A DNA stretch of 62,469 nucleotides from Bacteroidota bacterium (GTDB taxonomy: Bacteria; Bacteroidota; Bacteroidia; Bacteroidales; FEN-979), in NCBI GenBank assembly GCA_026391795.1, contig JAPLDI010000019.1, forward strand, positions 1-62,469, in the 5' to 3' direction. Within the stretch, counting starts at the first letter, position 1; each line of letters begins with the position of its first letter. The notes beneath the pieces were generated by a model. The model saw only the letters and a list, made by a program, of their open reading frames with translations, searched no databases and had not been told where the DNA came from. Positions 1-9,287 of this stretch are shown here, in pieces. Made by a program: the position numbers and the translations under genes.

Positions 1-2607
1 CCAGATGTAATTGCTCATTCCGGCATCGGTTGAATAGGTTGTGGAATTCCCGGAACAGATGGTGAGCAGCCCGGTCAGGGCAGGAACCGGCAGGGTATTC
101 ACGGTAACCGTATAAGAGGAAACAGGATTTGCAGTACATCCATTGGCATCGGTGTAGTTGACGGTAATGGTTTTTGACCCGGTGGTGCTCCAGAAAACAT
201 CAATGGTATTGGCGCCAGGGGCGGAGGTGATGGATCCTCCGGCCGAAACGGTCCAGAGATAGTTTGACATTCCGGGATCGGTAGAATAGGTTCCGCTGCT
301 GTTCAGGCAAACCGCGGCCGGACCTCCAACAGGTGGTACCGGCAGGGAATTGACCGTGACAGGATAGACCGTCGGGGTTAAGGCGGCACAACCGATAAGA
401 TCATTATAATTTACAGAGACGGATTGGGCCCCGGGTGTGTTCCAGGTAACGGTAATGGTATTGGTGCCAGGGGGAGATGTGATGGATCCCCCGGCAGAGA
501 CAGTCCAGGTGTAGTTTGACATCCCCGCTGCGGTGGAATAGATATTCCCGGTGGAACCGGCACACGGTGACGTTGTTCCTCCGATTACAGGAACCGGCAA
601 AGGCGCCACGGTGATGCGTTTCTTCAGCTCCGGTCCCGTTCCGCAGGCATTGACCCCTTTTACCCGTATTGTATCAGAGGCCGCGGCCAGGCTGTAATTC
701 ACAGTGATGGAATTTGTGGTACTTGCTCCTGATGCCCCGGGAGGCAGCGTCCATGAATAGGTGCTGGCATAGGGAAAAGGAGGGACGGAATAGATAACAT
801 TGTTCAGTCCCGGGCAGACGGTTTGTGAACCCGTTATGATACCCGTGCTCTTGGGCAGTGAATCCGTTACGACGACAATCGTATCGATTGCTTTGCACCC
901 ATTGTTATTCGTTACTTCCACCCAGTATGTTCCGGCAGTGCTGACAGGGAATAACCTTCCGATGAACCCGTTCTGCCATCGGTAGCTTATAAATTGACCG
1001 GGGTCAAGCGTGATGGAGGCTCCCTCACACAACGTAGTGTCAGGACCCAGGTTCACAATCGGAGCAGGGTATAAACCGATATGTATGGTATCCCGCAATT
1101 CACAAAAATCGCCGTTGGTCATTACCGCATAATAGCCTGAGTCATGAACGACCAGGAAACGGTTTGTGCCGATCGTCACCCAGCTTCCTGTGATGATTTT
1201 TTTCCACTCATAGGAAGCCCTGTCGAGTCCGCCGTCGAGGGTGAGACTGTCGCCGGGGCACAGGTTTTTGTCAGCCCCAAGATAAAGACTGCTGAAATCG
1301 GAAAAGTAGCCGTATTCAGAACTTCCTCCGGAGCCCATGTTCAGGATACCCAGATGGAATTTCCCGGAGCTGTTGACAATCTGGTTGGCACCTACCGGAA
1401 CCTGCCCTATCGCGAGATTGTTCTTCCGGTAATACATCCAGGCACCGGAGGTTCCCGGAACAACGGTGAAATCAGAGGCAAGGATGATGCCGTTGTTTCC
1501 GTTCAGCGAAAAGGATCCCTCGTTCCCGCTTCGTGTTAAGATTAGCAATGCAAACTGGTTGTTGGTGGTCCGTGTAAAGCCAACCTGCCGCGAACCTGTA
1601 CAGGAATCCTGGGGAATAATCGCAGACCCTGCTTCTCCGGCATGGCCCGACAAATGGTAAACATAAACCGGATTTGTAGCCTTGATCCTTACCGTGTTGT
1701 TGGCTGGAGGAATCACATAATTGTACTGCGCGCCTGTGTTCAGGGTTGCGGCCGGTACTGCATTTCCGTCGAGGTAGATATCGGTATTGTCTTTGGTGGC
1801 AAGGATGTATACATGTTCATCGTTGTTCCCTGCCACATTATCGGCAAATCCCTTGATCACGATGTAATCCCACCCCAGGATATTAATCGGTATTGTCTGA
1901 TCTGCGATTTCATCCCATCCCCCGGTTATGATAGAGTCATCCATGATTGTAATGGCGATCGGTTTGTCGGATACCACATGGGAGCCCTTGAGTGAAGCTG
2001 GTGCCGAGACATCCGTCGTCCGGGCTGAGTAGGTCTGGCCCTTATTAAGTGTGATCTGGAATGTTATCCCTGCAGCATGCCCGGTGATAGGAAGCGTAGG
2101 TGTGATCCATACATGGGTGCTGTCTTCTGTCGCTACAATATCAAATGCCTCGCTGCCGTCATTTGTCTGGTTAGGGTAATCTGTCTGTCCTGAAATATAG
2201 AACTCCGTACCCAGCCCGTTCTTTCCTTTTAAAGAGGATACAGCAGGATTTGATGCGTTGGAAACCTCGTAATAGGAAGTTACGTTTTTATCCGATGTGA
2301 GCAGCAGTCCCCGCGTGAGAACCCTGTCAGCAGGTTTGTTTTCAATGCTGTCAATCCAGGGAGTCAGAACAATTGTGAAGCTGGAGTTTGGCAGAATTTT
2401 TTGTGTGATGGGAACAAAGGAGAGACTGGCCGGCATGCGGAATACTATGTTGGCGGTGTCGGCCATTGTGGATATGCGCAGATTAATCGGGCGATCCCCG
2501 TGGTTCTGCGCAACCTCCGGCGCCACAAACCAGAAATTGTTGTCGATCTGTGCGCTAAGCTGGCTGTTTATGAAGAAAAGGAAAAAAAAGTAAAATATTC
2601 TTTTCAA
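1..2607 (-). CDS. IgGFc-binding-domain surface protein with PKD-like repeats (partial)
   Basis: The minus-strand frame is open from 2607 to the window edge (869 codons) and continues beyond it. A TTG start at 2607 gives a classic signal peptide (MKRIFYFFFLFF...SAQ), followed by the IDNNFWFVAPE opening typical of Bacteroidota proteins with an IgGFc-binding N-terminal domain (roughly residues 25-400). The later part is made of PKD/Ig-like modules. Three successive copies of a MSNY(I/L/T)W motif lie at residues about 696, 780 and 864, spaced exactly 252 bp (84 aa), so the modules are very similar. Such proteins are exported and often end in a T9SS or gliding-associated C-terminal domain; that end is outside the window. 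There is no in-frame ATG near the signal peptide, so the TTG start is the best available. The adhesin role is inferred from architecture. Confidence 0.85.
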   Translation of the reverse strand, partial: MKRIFYFFFLFFINSQLSAQIDNNFWFVAPEVAQNHGDRPINLRISTMADTANIVFRMPASLSFVPITQKILPNSSFTIVLTPWIDSIENKPADRVLTRGLLLTSDKNVTSYYEVSNASNPAVSSLKGKNGLGTEFYISGQTDYPNQTNDGSEAFDIVATEDSTHVWITPTLPITGHAAGITFQITLNKGQTYSARTTDVSAPASLKGSHVVSDKPIAITIMDDSIITGGWDEIADQTIPINILGWDYIVIKGFADNVAGNNDEHVYILATKDNTDIYLDGNAVPAATLNTGAQYNYVIPPANNTVRIKATNPVYVYHLSGHAGEAGSAIIPQDSCTGSRQVGFTRTTNNQFALLILTRSGNEGSFSLNGNNGIILASDFTVVPGTSGAWMYYRKNNLAIGQVPVGANQIVNSSGKFHLGILNMGSGGSSEYGYFSDFSSLYLGADKNLCPGDSLTLDGGLDRASYEWKKIITGSWVTIGTNRFLVVHDSGYYAVMTNGDFCELRDTIHIGLYPAPIVNLGPDTTLCEGASITLDPGQFISYRWQNGFIGRLFPVSTAGTYWVEVTNNNGCKAIDTIVVVTDSLPKSTGIITGSQTVCPGLNNVIYSVPPFPYASTYSWTLPPGASGASTTNSITVNYSLAAASDTIRVKGVNACGTGPELKKRITVAPLPVPVIGGTTSPCAGSTGNIYSTAAGMSNYTWTVSAGGSITSPPGTNTITVTWNTPGAQSVSVNYNDLIGCAALTPTVYPVTVNSLPVPPVGGPAAVCLNSSGTYSTDPGMSNYLWTVSAGGSITSAPGANTIDVFWSTTGSKTITVNYTDANGCTANPVSSYTVTVNTLPVPALTGLLTICSGNSTTYSTDAGMSNYIW

Positions 2608-2668
2608 GTCACATTTGTTGTCGAAAGAATTCGTAAAATTACAAAAAATCTGAATTGATCCATAGCCT

Positions 2669-4120
2669 ATGTCGCGTTTCCGGATTGAAAATGATGGGAT
2701 TGGAAGCAGGGAAATTCCTGAGGAGGCACTCTACGGCATCCATGCACTGCGCGCCCGGGAAAATTTTCCCGACGAAACAGTTTTTCCTGTCGAATGGTAC
2801 AGATCCGTCGGACTGGTAAAACAGGCCTGCTATGAAACATGCCTTGCCTATTCCGGGGCGATCCATGCAAAATACGAGGGAAATGATCTTCCCTTCCTGC
2901 TTGTGCCTGACGATATCCTTAAGCTCCTTGTTGAAGTTGCAAAAGAGATTTCAGAGGGAACCTATTTCGATCAGTTCATTGTCCCCGCAATTTCAGGGGG
3001 AGCAGGTACAAGCATCAACATGAACATCAATGAGATCATCACAAATGCTGCCCTTATTAAACTCGGACATAAGCCGGGGAGTTACAGCTTCATCGATCCT
3101 GTGGAACATGCCAATGTGTACCAGTCGACCAACGATGTGATCCCCACGGCCCTGAAGGTTGCCGTTATGAAACTCTTATCGGAGCTCGAGGCGGCCATCA
3201 ACGGGTTGAGGGAAAAAACAGAAGAGAAAGAGAATGCGCATCGCAATGACCTGCGGATCGGGTATACCCAGATGCAGGAAGCCGTTCCCTCTTCGTTCGG
3301 GAAACTGTTCAGCACATACAGCGAGGCATTGTCGCGCGACTGGTGGCGGGTTTCCAAATGCTTTGAACGCATCAAACTGGTGAACCTCGGTGGAGGGGCT
3401 ACCGGCACCGGGTTGGCCATTCCCAGGTTCTTCATCATGGAAGCCATCGGCCATCTTCAGAAAATTACAGGATTGCCGGTTGCCCGCAGCGAAAATATGG
3501 CGGATGCAACCTCAAACCTCGATTCCTGGGTCGAAATTCATGCCACCCTGAAAGCACATGCCGTGAACCTCGAAAAGATGGTATCCGATCTGAGGCTGCT
3601 GGCCTCCGACATTGCGGGAAAAAGCGAAATCGACTTACCGCAGAAACAGGCAGGCAGTTCCATCATGCCGGCCAAGATCAATCCGGTCATTCCTGAATTC
3701 GTGATCAGTGCAGCCCACCGGATCTATGCCAACGACCAGCTGATTACCTCCCTTTGTGCACAGGGTTGCCTTGAGCTGAATGCGTATCTTCCGGTCATCG
3801 GCTCTTCTTTGATCGAAAGCCTTAAACTGCTCATCGCCTGCGATCGTGCCCTGAAGACAAATCTTTTTGAAGGACTGAACGTCAACGCCCGGGCAGGTGA
3901 GGAACGGCTTTTCAGGAGCCCGGCAATAGCCACGGCCCTCATCCCGTTCATTGGTTACAACAAGGCCTCCGGGCTGGCAAAAACGATGAAGTCAAAAGGA
4001 GTCGATATCTTTACTGCAAATGAAGAACTGAACCTGATCAGCACTGAAAAACTCAAAATCCTGATGAAACCCGAAAACCTTTTAAAGCTCGGGTACACCC
4101 TGGATGAGCTGATGAGCTGA
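2669..4120 (+). CDS. aspA: Aspartate ammonia-lyase (fumarase/aspartase superfamily)
   Basis: The 483-residue product belongs to the fumarase/aspartase lyase family and carries the signature GSSIMPAKINP near residue 330, matching aspartases better than fumarases. It would convert aspartate to fumarate and ammonia in the cytoplasm. Length is normal for the family. It is followed after 88 bp by hydF on the same strand. An aspA-like gene beside hydE/hydG/hydF is a known arrangement in Bacteroides and other anaerobes, so its ammonia may serve H-cluster ligand synthesis; that role is inference. The last codons (LDELMS, stop) lie inside an 8-bp repeat (GATGAGCT), so the extreme C-terminus is probably repeat-derived. 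Confidence 0.85.
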   Translation: MSRFRIENDGIGSREIPEEALYGIHALRARENFPDETVFPVEWYRSVGLVKQACYETCLAYSGAIHAKYEGNDLPFLLVPDDILKLLVEVAKEISEGTYFDQFIVPAISGGAGTSINMNINEIITNAALIKLGHKPGSYSFIDPVEHANVYQSTNDVIPTALKVAVMKLLSELEAAINGLREKTEEKENAHRNDLRIGYTQMQEAVPSSFGKLFSTYSEALSRDWWRVSKCFERIKLVNLGGGATGTGLAIPRFFIMEAIGHLQKITGLPVARSENMADATSNLDSWVEIHATLKAHAVNLEKMVSDLRLLASDIAGKSEIDLPQKQAGSSIMPAKINPVIPEFVISAAHRIYANDQLITSLCAQGCLELNAYLPVIGSSLIESLKLLIACDRALKTNLFEGLNVNARAGEERLFRSPAIATALIPFIGYNKASGLAKTMKSKGVDIFTANEELNLISTEKLKILMKPENLLKLGYTLDELMS

Positions 4121-4134
4121 TGAGCTGATGAAAA
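4103..4134 (+). repeat. Octad repeat array (family C, GATGAGCT) at aspA 3' end
   Basis: Three perfect copies of GATGAGCT (4103-4126) are followed by a degenerate fourth. The aspA stop codon is inside the array. The same unit occurs next to the patatin gene stop (31200) and on both sides of pyrD. Confidence 0.85.
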
Positions 4135-4148
4135 AAACAAAATACTTA

Positions 4149-4207
4149 TAAACCCCGTAGGGGTTAAATATTTATAGGGGTAGATATTAATTGGGGATAG
4201 ATATTTA
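4149..4207 (+). repeat. AACCCC-GTA-GGGGTT hairpin and 17-bp degenerate repeats before hydF
   Basis: A perfect inverted repeat AACCCC/GGGGTT (4151-4165) opens a stretch of about three degenerate 17-bp units of the form AGGGG(T)(T/A)(A/G)ATATT, which ends at the hydF start codon. It could form a hairpin in the aspA-hydF transcript. It is not followed by a T-run, so I do not call it a terminator. Confidence 0.6.
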
Positions 4208-4208
4208 T

Positions 4209-5432
4209 ATGACAAAAGGCAGGGATTTAAAACCACATATCGGGATTTTCGGGAGAAGGAACAACGGAAAGAGTTCCCTCATCAATGCCCTCACCGGGCA
4301 GGAAACAGCGATTGTTTCAGACGTTCCGGGAACCACCACCGACCCGGTCCGAAAATCGATTGAGATCGCGGGGATCGGTCCTGTTGTGGTGATCGACACT
4401 GCCGGCATTGACGACACCGGCGAACTGGGTCAGAAACGCATTCTCCGTTCCCGGGATATGCTGAAACTGATCGACCTTGCCATCCTTGTGGTGGCTGAGA
4501 ATCTTTTTGATGAACCGGAGAAAGGACTCATTGCCGATTTCCGTAAACAGGATGTGCCCTTTATTGTCGTTCACAACAAATCCGATATTCAACCGGCAGA
4601 ACCGGATCTTCTGAACGTGATCCGTGAGCGGTATTCAGTGCCTGTGATCGGGTTCAGCGCAAAATACCCTTCCAACCTCGAAGAGCTGATCCGTGCCCTG
4701 CAGGAGAGCATGCCGGAGACGGTCTACCGGAAACAACCACTGGTGGGTGATCTGATCTCGCAGGGGGATGTTGTTCTCCTGATCACCCCGATTGATATCG
4801 AAGCCCCGGAAGGACGGATGATCCTCCCGCAGGTGCAGGTGATCCGCGATGTTCTTGATCACGATGGCGTTGTGGTCATCTGCAAGGAAAGGGAAGTGGA
4901 TGCTTTCATCAAAAAAATGGATCCCAAGCCGGCCCTTGTGATCACCGACAGCCAGGTGTTTCCCAAAGCCGATGCCGCGGTGCCCAAGAACATCCCGCTC
5001 ACAAGTTTCAGCATCGTGCTGGCACGGCAAAAGGGAGATTTTGATAATTACCTCTGGGGAACCCCTTTCATCTCAAAATTAAAAAACGGGGATTCCATCC
5101 TTATCCTTGAATCCTGTTCCCATCATGTTTCCTGCGATGATATAGGCAGGATTAAGATCCCGCGATGGCTGAGCAGTTTTACAGGGAAGAAGCTGGAGTT
5201 TACCACCGTTGCCGGGCTCGACCGGATCCCGGGAGAGATGACCGATTATGCCATGGTCATCCAGTGCGGGAGTTGCATGATTACCCGCAAACAGCTGATC
5301 AACCGGCTCAAACCGGCTGTCGACGCCGGTATCCCTGTGACCAATTATGGCATGGTAATTGCATATGTTCACGGGATTTTTAACCGGGCGATTGAACCCT
5401 TTCACGCCGGAGGTGAAGTTGACTATTTATAA
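4209..5432 (+). CDS. hydF: [FeFe]-hydrogenase maturation GTPase HydF
   Basis: HydF is the scaffold on which the 2Fe subcluster of [FeFe] hydrogenase is assembled before transfer to the apo-enzyme. The product starts with a GTPase domain: P-loop GRRNNGKSS, switch PGTTTDP, DTAG and NKSD. The C-terminal domain has the HydF iron-sulfur motif CxH-x47-CxxC (C303, H305, C353, C356), within the family's 46-53 spacing. I chose ATG 4209 (MTKGRDLKPHIG), giving 407 aa; an in-frame TTG at 4191 lies inside the upstream repeat and adds only GIDIY-type residues. No hydE, hydG or hydrogenase structural gene is visible here, so these must be elsewhere on the genome. Confidence 0.95.
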   Translation: MTKGRDLKPHIGIFGRRNNGKSSLINALTGQETAIVSDVPGTTTDPVRKSIEIAGIGPVVVIDTAGIDDTGELGQKRILRSRDMLKLIDLAILVVAENLFDEPEKGLIADFRKQDVPFIVVHNKSDIQPAEPDLLNVIRERYSVPVIGFSAKYPSNLEELIRALQESMPETVYRKQPLVGDLISQGDVVLLITPIDIEAPEGRMILPQVQVIRDVLDHDGVVVICKEREVDAFIKKMDPKPALVITDSQVFPKADAAVPKNIPLTSFSIVLARQKGDFDNYLWGTPFISKLKNGDSILILESCSHHVSCDDIGRIKIPRWLSSFTGKKLEFTTVAGLDRIPGEMTDYAMVIQCGSCMITRKQLINRLKPAVDAGIPVTNYGMVIAYVHGIFNRAIEPFHAGGEVDYL

Positions 5433-5459
5433 CGGGTGAATTGATGCTTCAATGTAGAT

Positions 5460-5641
5460 TTCTTCGGTACTTGTTTGATTTTCCTTCGATTTTCCTTTAA
5501 GTTTCCCATAAGTCTTGTCTAAGTCTTCTCTAAGTTCCCTTCGGCATTCCTTCGACTTTCTATGGCGTTTGTTCGACTTTCTATGGAATTTCTTCGACTT
5601 TCTATGGAGTTTCTTCGACTTTCTATGATACTTGTTCGACT
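5460..5641 (+). repeat. Tandem array of 11- and 10-bp units (21-bp higher-order repeat)
   Basis: This occupies most of the 344-bp gap between hydF and the SDR gene. The last part is four 21-bp copies (5557-5577, 5578-5598, 5599-5619, 5620-5640) of TTTCTATGG-N2-TTT-N-TTCGAC. Upstream the same pattern continues as about seven consecutive 11-bp units (5481-5557, for example TTCCTTCGATT, TTCCTTTAAGT, CTTGTCTAAGT). Each 21-bp unit splits into 11 + 10 bp. On the minus strand it reads as a spurious IESRRNS peptide repeat. The rest of the gap holds nothing I recognise. Confidence 0.85.
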
Positions 5642-5776
5642 AAAAAAGTGTAAACGTATGAACGGGACAATCACTCGCCACCTCACCAGTCCCGAAAAAG
5701 TAAAATGCTTTTTCGGGGATCCTCGAAATGTCATCAAAATTTCATTGAAATTTTGGACATTTCGGAATTCACCACC

Positions 5777-6481
5777 TTAAGGCACGGACTGGGAAACCGG
5801 GATCACCTTACCGTTGAAGAACCGGTTACCTGTAACAGCAAAATCAGCAATGAACTGGGCCATTTGAGGCGTTGACTGCAGGGCCTTGATGCCGGGAAAG
5901 GCTTTCTCGAACATGTCGGTATGAACCCCGCCGAGGGCAAGGCAATTCACGCTGATCTCCGATTCCTTTAATTCTTCTGCCAGGGCTTCAGTAAATACGG
6001 CGACTGCCGCCTTGCTGGAGCTGTAAGCCGACAATCCGGGGAACTTTTTACTGCCGGTGACCCCTCCCATGCTGCTGATGTTCACGATGTGGCCTCCCTT
6101 GTTCATGATCGGCAGGATCATCTGGGTAAAAAAGTACAAGCCTTTTACATTGACATTGTAAATGTCGTCAAAATCCTGATACTCGGTTTTTTCAAACGAC
6201 CGGTTGATAAGCTTTCCGGCATTGTTGACGAGGATGTCGCACCGGTGAAAAAAAGTTTCTATCTTCTGAAGGATAAAGGGATAAAAATCAAAATGGACCA
6301 GGTCAAATTCGATGGTCATGATCTTGCACGATGAATTAAGCTTCTGGCATTCGGCAGTGAGCCGGCGGAGTCCGTCGACGCTGCGGGCAAGCGCCACGAT
6401 CTGGTTGCCTTTGTGTTTGCAGAGTGTTTTAACCAATTCAGCCCCGATACCTTTACTTGCGCCTGTTATTATGATGTTCAT
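5777..6481 (-). CDS. SDR-family NAD(P)-dependent oxidoreductase
   Basis: Classical short-chain dehydrogenase/reductase of 234 aa. The cofactor-binding TGASKGIG is near residue 6, NNAG follows in the middle, and the catalytic Ser plus YSSSK (YxxxK) motif is near residue 150. I start it at ATG 6481 (MNIIITGASKGIG); the frame stays open upstream to 6562 but that extension is not family-like. It is cytoplasmic by sequence. The substrate cannot be told; sepiapterin/carbonyl reductase-like members look similar. It stands alone, divergent from the T9SS cargo gene at 6664. Confidence 0.85.
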   Translation of the reverse strand: MNIIITGASKGIGAELVKTLCKHKGNQIVALARSVDGLRRLTAECQKLNSSCKIMTIEFDLVHFDFYPFILQKIETFFHRCDILVNNAGKLINRSFEKTEYQDFDDIYNVNVKGLYFFTQMILPIMNKGGHIVNISSMGGVTGSKKFPGLSAYSSSKAAVAVFTEALAEELKESEISVNCLALGGVHTDMFEKAFPGIKALQSTPQMAQFIADFAVTGNRFFNGKVIPVSQSVP

Positions 6482-6608
6482 AAGTTCAAGTTTTAACGAA
6501 GGATAAAAGTACAAACAATTTTGATTTTTCGGGAGACTCAAAAAAATGCCGTCGGGAATCATTTCATTATCAGCCGTTTTCGTTTTATGTTAAAATTCAA
6601 TAAAAGCA

Positions 6609-6639
6609 TTTGAGAGTACCAAAGTTTCAATTATCTTTG
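6609..6639 (+). promoter_or_regulatory. Bacteroidota promoter (TTTG-N19-TATCTTTG)
   Basis: TTTG at 6609-6612 and TATCTTTG at 6632-6639 are separated by exactly 19 bp, matching the Bacteroidota -33/-7 consensus. The start codon at 6664 lies 24 bp downstream of the -7 box. Confidence 0.8.
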
Positions 6640-6663
6640 TACCGCATCTTTTAAACCCTCATT

Positions 6664-9036
6664 ATGAAAAGAATACTCTACATGATTGCCGGTTTTTTAG
6701 CCCTGGTCAATGTGAGCCGGGCTCAACAAGCGAACAGCGAAGTTGGAAAACCCATTGTGATTAAACCCACTTATTTTGCAATTTTACCTGCCTTAAGGGA
6801 CCTGGTTCAGAATCCCAATGCCAAGGTGGATATGAGCTGGAAGGACGGGATTGTGCGAAACAGAAGCCCGAAAGATGTCTTTCCTAACAATCCGGATGCC
6901 ATTTACAGCGACCCCAACGTCCAGCGTGAATTCGGTACCCTGAAGCCCGATACCACATCCCAGAATTTTGACGGAGTGGGTGTCAACAACGGCGTTTGTC
7001 CTCCCGACCCTGCCGGCGATGTTGGTCCGAATCACTACGTGGATGTTGTCAACCTCCAGTATGCCATTTACAGTAAAACCGGAACCAAACTTCTGGGACC
7101 CTTCAATACCAGTCAGATCTGGACCGGGATGTCGAATAATTCAAACGATGGCGATGCAATCGTGTTGTATGATGAACAGGCCGACCGCTGGCTGATGACC
7201 CAGTTTTCGTTGCCGAACTACCCTAACCCACCATTCTTCGAAATGGTTGCAATTTCACAAACACCCGATCCGACCGGTTCATGGTACATTTACCAGTACA
7301 GTTTTCCTGAAATGCCCGACTACCCGAAATTAGGGGTATGGCCGGATGCCTATTACATCTGCGTAAACCGCTTCAGCGTGGGAGGAAATTTCCTGGGACC
7401 CGGTGCCGGTGCCTTTGACCGTACAAAATTGCTGGCCGGAAATCCTGCCGCCTCCATGATTTACTTCCCGCTCACGAGCACCAATTTATACCATGGACTT
7501 CCTGCCGATTGCGACGGTACTTTCCCTCCTGCAGGAACTCCCGGATATTTTGCATGGTCTTCAGGGTCAAAAATGAATATGTATGAATTTCATAGCGACT
7601 GGACAACTCCCGCAAACTCTACCTTCGGTGTCAGTGTTCAGTTGAATATAACCCCCTTTTCTTCCATTCCCCAGAATGTGGGAATTCCGCAGCAGGGTAC
7701 AGGTGTGAAACTGGCAGCATTGTCAAACAACTATTCCCTGATGAACCGCCTGCAGTTCCGTACTTTCAGCGACCATTGGTCAATGGTGGTCAACGGAACA
7801 GTTGATGCCGGAAGCAGCATAGCCGGGATCCGCTGGTACGAATTCAGAAGGAACGCAGTTGATCAATGGTCGATCTACCAGCAGGCCACCTATGCTCCCG
7901 GTGACGGGAAGTCGCGCTGGAATGGCAGCATTGCCATGGATAGTTCCGGTAACATTGCCCTGGCTTATTCCATCTCAAACGCGAGTATGTATCCGTCACT
8001 CTATTATACCGGAAGAATGAACGGCGATCCCCTGAACACCTTTACAATTGCCGAATCGGGCATCATCAACGGCGGCGGATCTCAAACCAACACCTGGAGC
8101 GGAAGTCCGAGCCGCTGGGGTGACTACAGCGCACTGACGATCGACCCTGTCACACCCAAAATGTTCTGGTATACAAATGAATATTATTCAACCACATCCC
8201 AGGCCAACTGGAAGACCCGCGTCGCATCCTTCAGCTTCGGAAACATCTTCTCGGTTGATGCGACTGCAACACCTTCTGTAATCTGTAACGGAGAATCCTC
8301 CCAGCTGAATGCCAATGCATCCGGAGGATCGGGAACCTATACCTATTCATGGACTTCCCTACCGGCAGGATTTACTTCCACACTATCAAATCCGGTTGTT
8401 TCGCCAGTTACCACAACGAAATATATTGCCGCAGTGAACGACGGATCATCGGTCAAAACGGATACGGCTACGGTTACTGTTAACAGCAATCCTACTGCCT
8501 ATGCAGGTCCGGATGCAACTTATCCGAACACAGCCCCGTTGTTCCCTGTGTCAGGAACGGCCACAAATTTCAGTTCGGTTAAATGGACAACTGCCGGTGA
8601 CGGACATTACAACTTCGACACCATTGCAGCTACCTTATATTACCCGGGACCGGTTGATAAGAACAATGGCGGTGTAGACCTGACCTTCACGGCCAATCCG
8701 CTTGCCCCATGTGCAATCCCGGTTTCAGATCTGGTCCATATAACACTTACCTTCCCGACAGGTATCACTGATAATTCATCTGCTGCTTTCGGAGTTGCCC
8801 TTTCACCCAATCCTTCAAATGGCAATGTTACCCTTGTCATTTCCGGAGTCCGGAATACGGAGGCCAGGATCTCCATTTCCGACCTTACCGGTAAGGAGAT
8901 CTTCAAAGAAAGCGCAACTTCCTCAACCAACAGCATGACCCGCGAAATTAACCTGACCGGAAACCCGAAAGGGATCTACTTTGTTAAAGTCTCTACTGAT
9001 CAGCAATCACTTACCAGGAAACTGGTGCTGCAGTAG
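6664..9036 (+). CDS. Secreted T9SS type A sorting-domain protein
   Basis: The 790-residue protein has a signal peptide (MKRILYMIAGFLALVNVSRA). Its long N-terminal region (about 25-535) contains a PPDPAGDVGPNHYV motif near residue 113 and many aromatic repeats suggesting a beta-propeller-like fold. It is followed by an Ig/PKD-like module (about 540-615) and a C-terminal T9SS type A sorting domain (about 700-790: SPNPSNGNVTL, GIYFVKV, TRKLVLQ). It is predicted to cross the outer membrane through the type IX system and be released or anchored on the surface. I do not recognise the enzymatic or binding function of the large domain. It has its own promoter and a terminator right after it, so it is monocistronic. 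Confidence 0.85.
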   Translation: MKRILYMIAGFLALVNVSRAQQANSEVGKPIVIKPTYFAILPALRDLVQNPNAKVDMSWKDGIVRNRSPKDVFPNNPDAIYSDPNVQREFGTLKPDTTSQNFDGVGVNNGVCPPDPAGDVGPNHYVDVVNLQYAIYSKTGTKLLGPFNTSQIWTGMSNNSNDGDAIVLYDEQADRWLMTQFSLPNYPNPPFFEMVAISQTPDPTGSWYIYQYSFPEMPDYPKLGVWPDAYYICVNRFSVGGNFLGPGAGAFDRTKLLAGNPAASMIYFPLTSTNLYHGLPADCDGTFPPAGTPGYFAWSSGSKMNMYEFHSDWTTPANSTFGVSVQLNITPFSSIPQNVGIPQQGTGVKLAALSNNYSLMNRLQFRTFSDHWSMVVNGTVDAGSSIAGIRWYEFRRNAVDQWSIYQQATYAPGDGKSRWNGSIAMDSSGNIALAYSISNASMYPSLYYTGRMNGDPLNTFTIAESGIINGGGSQTNTWSGSPSRWGDYSALTIDPVTPKMFWYTNEYYSTTSQANWKTRVASFSFGNIFSVDATATPSVICNGESSQLNANASGGSGTYTYSWTSLPAGFTSTLSNPVVSPVTTTKYIAAVNDGSSVKTDTATVTVNSNPTAYAGPDATYPNTAPLFPVSGTATNFSSVKWTTAGDGHYNFDTIAATLYYPGPVDKNNGGVDLTFTANPLAPCAIPVSDLVHITLTFPTGITDNSSAAFGVALSPNPSNGNVTLVISGVRNTEARISISDLTGKEIFKESATSSTNSMTREINLTGNPKGIYFVKVSTDQQSLTRKLVLQ

Positions 9037-9057
9037 ATCGTTCTTTCTTGTTTCAGA

Positions 9058-9096
9058 CGAGAGGCTGTCCGGGTTCCGGGCAGCCTCTCGTTGTTT
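9058..9096 (+). terminator. Rho-independent terminator after the T9SS cargo gene
   Basis: A 10-bp perfect stem CGAGAGGCTG (9058-9067) / CAGCCTCTCG (9081-9090) with a 13-nt loop is followed by TTGTTT, 22 bp after the stop codon. Confidence 0.9.
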
Positions 9097-9149
9097 AAGT
9101 AAGTATCAAACTTATTCAGGAAGAGGAAAAAAAATTTACCTCCGAAGGC

Positions 9150-9209
9150 GCACAAAGGTCACACAAAGTATCACAAAGGAAAAATCTAAAATCTGAAATC
9201 GTAAATTAT
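9150..9209 (+). repeat. Degenerate CACAAAGG repeats followed by heptads (families D and M)
   Basis: Three imperfect copies of CACAAAG (9151-9178) are followed by four heptads AAATCTA, AAATCTG, AAATCGT, AAATTAT (9182-9209). The same D-then-M order, read outward from the gene, recurs upstream of murB (59236 down to 59192). The gap 9037-9547 otherwise holds the terminator, the rib promoter and the riboswitch. Confidence 0.7.
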
Positions 9210-9287
9210 TAGTTTCCCTGCAGTGCTGAAAATTATTGCCTGTGAAAATTATTAGCTGTTAAAAAATTCACATTTTAAAATATTGTG

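Noticed and set aside
4191-4208. TTG start of HydF at 4191
   Set aside because: It lies in the AGGGGT repeats; ATG 4209 gives a standard HydF N-terminus.
5460-5641. Possible CRISPR array
   Set aside because: The 21-bp copies are directly adjacent with no unique spacers, and there are no cas genes in the window.
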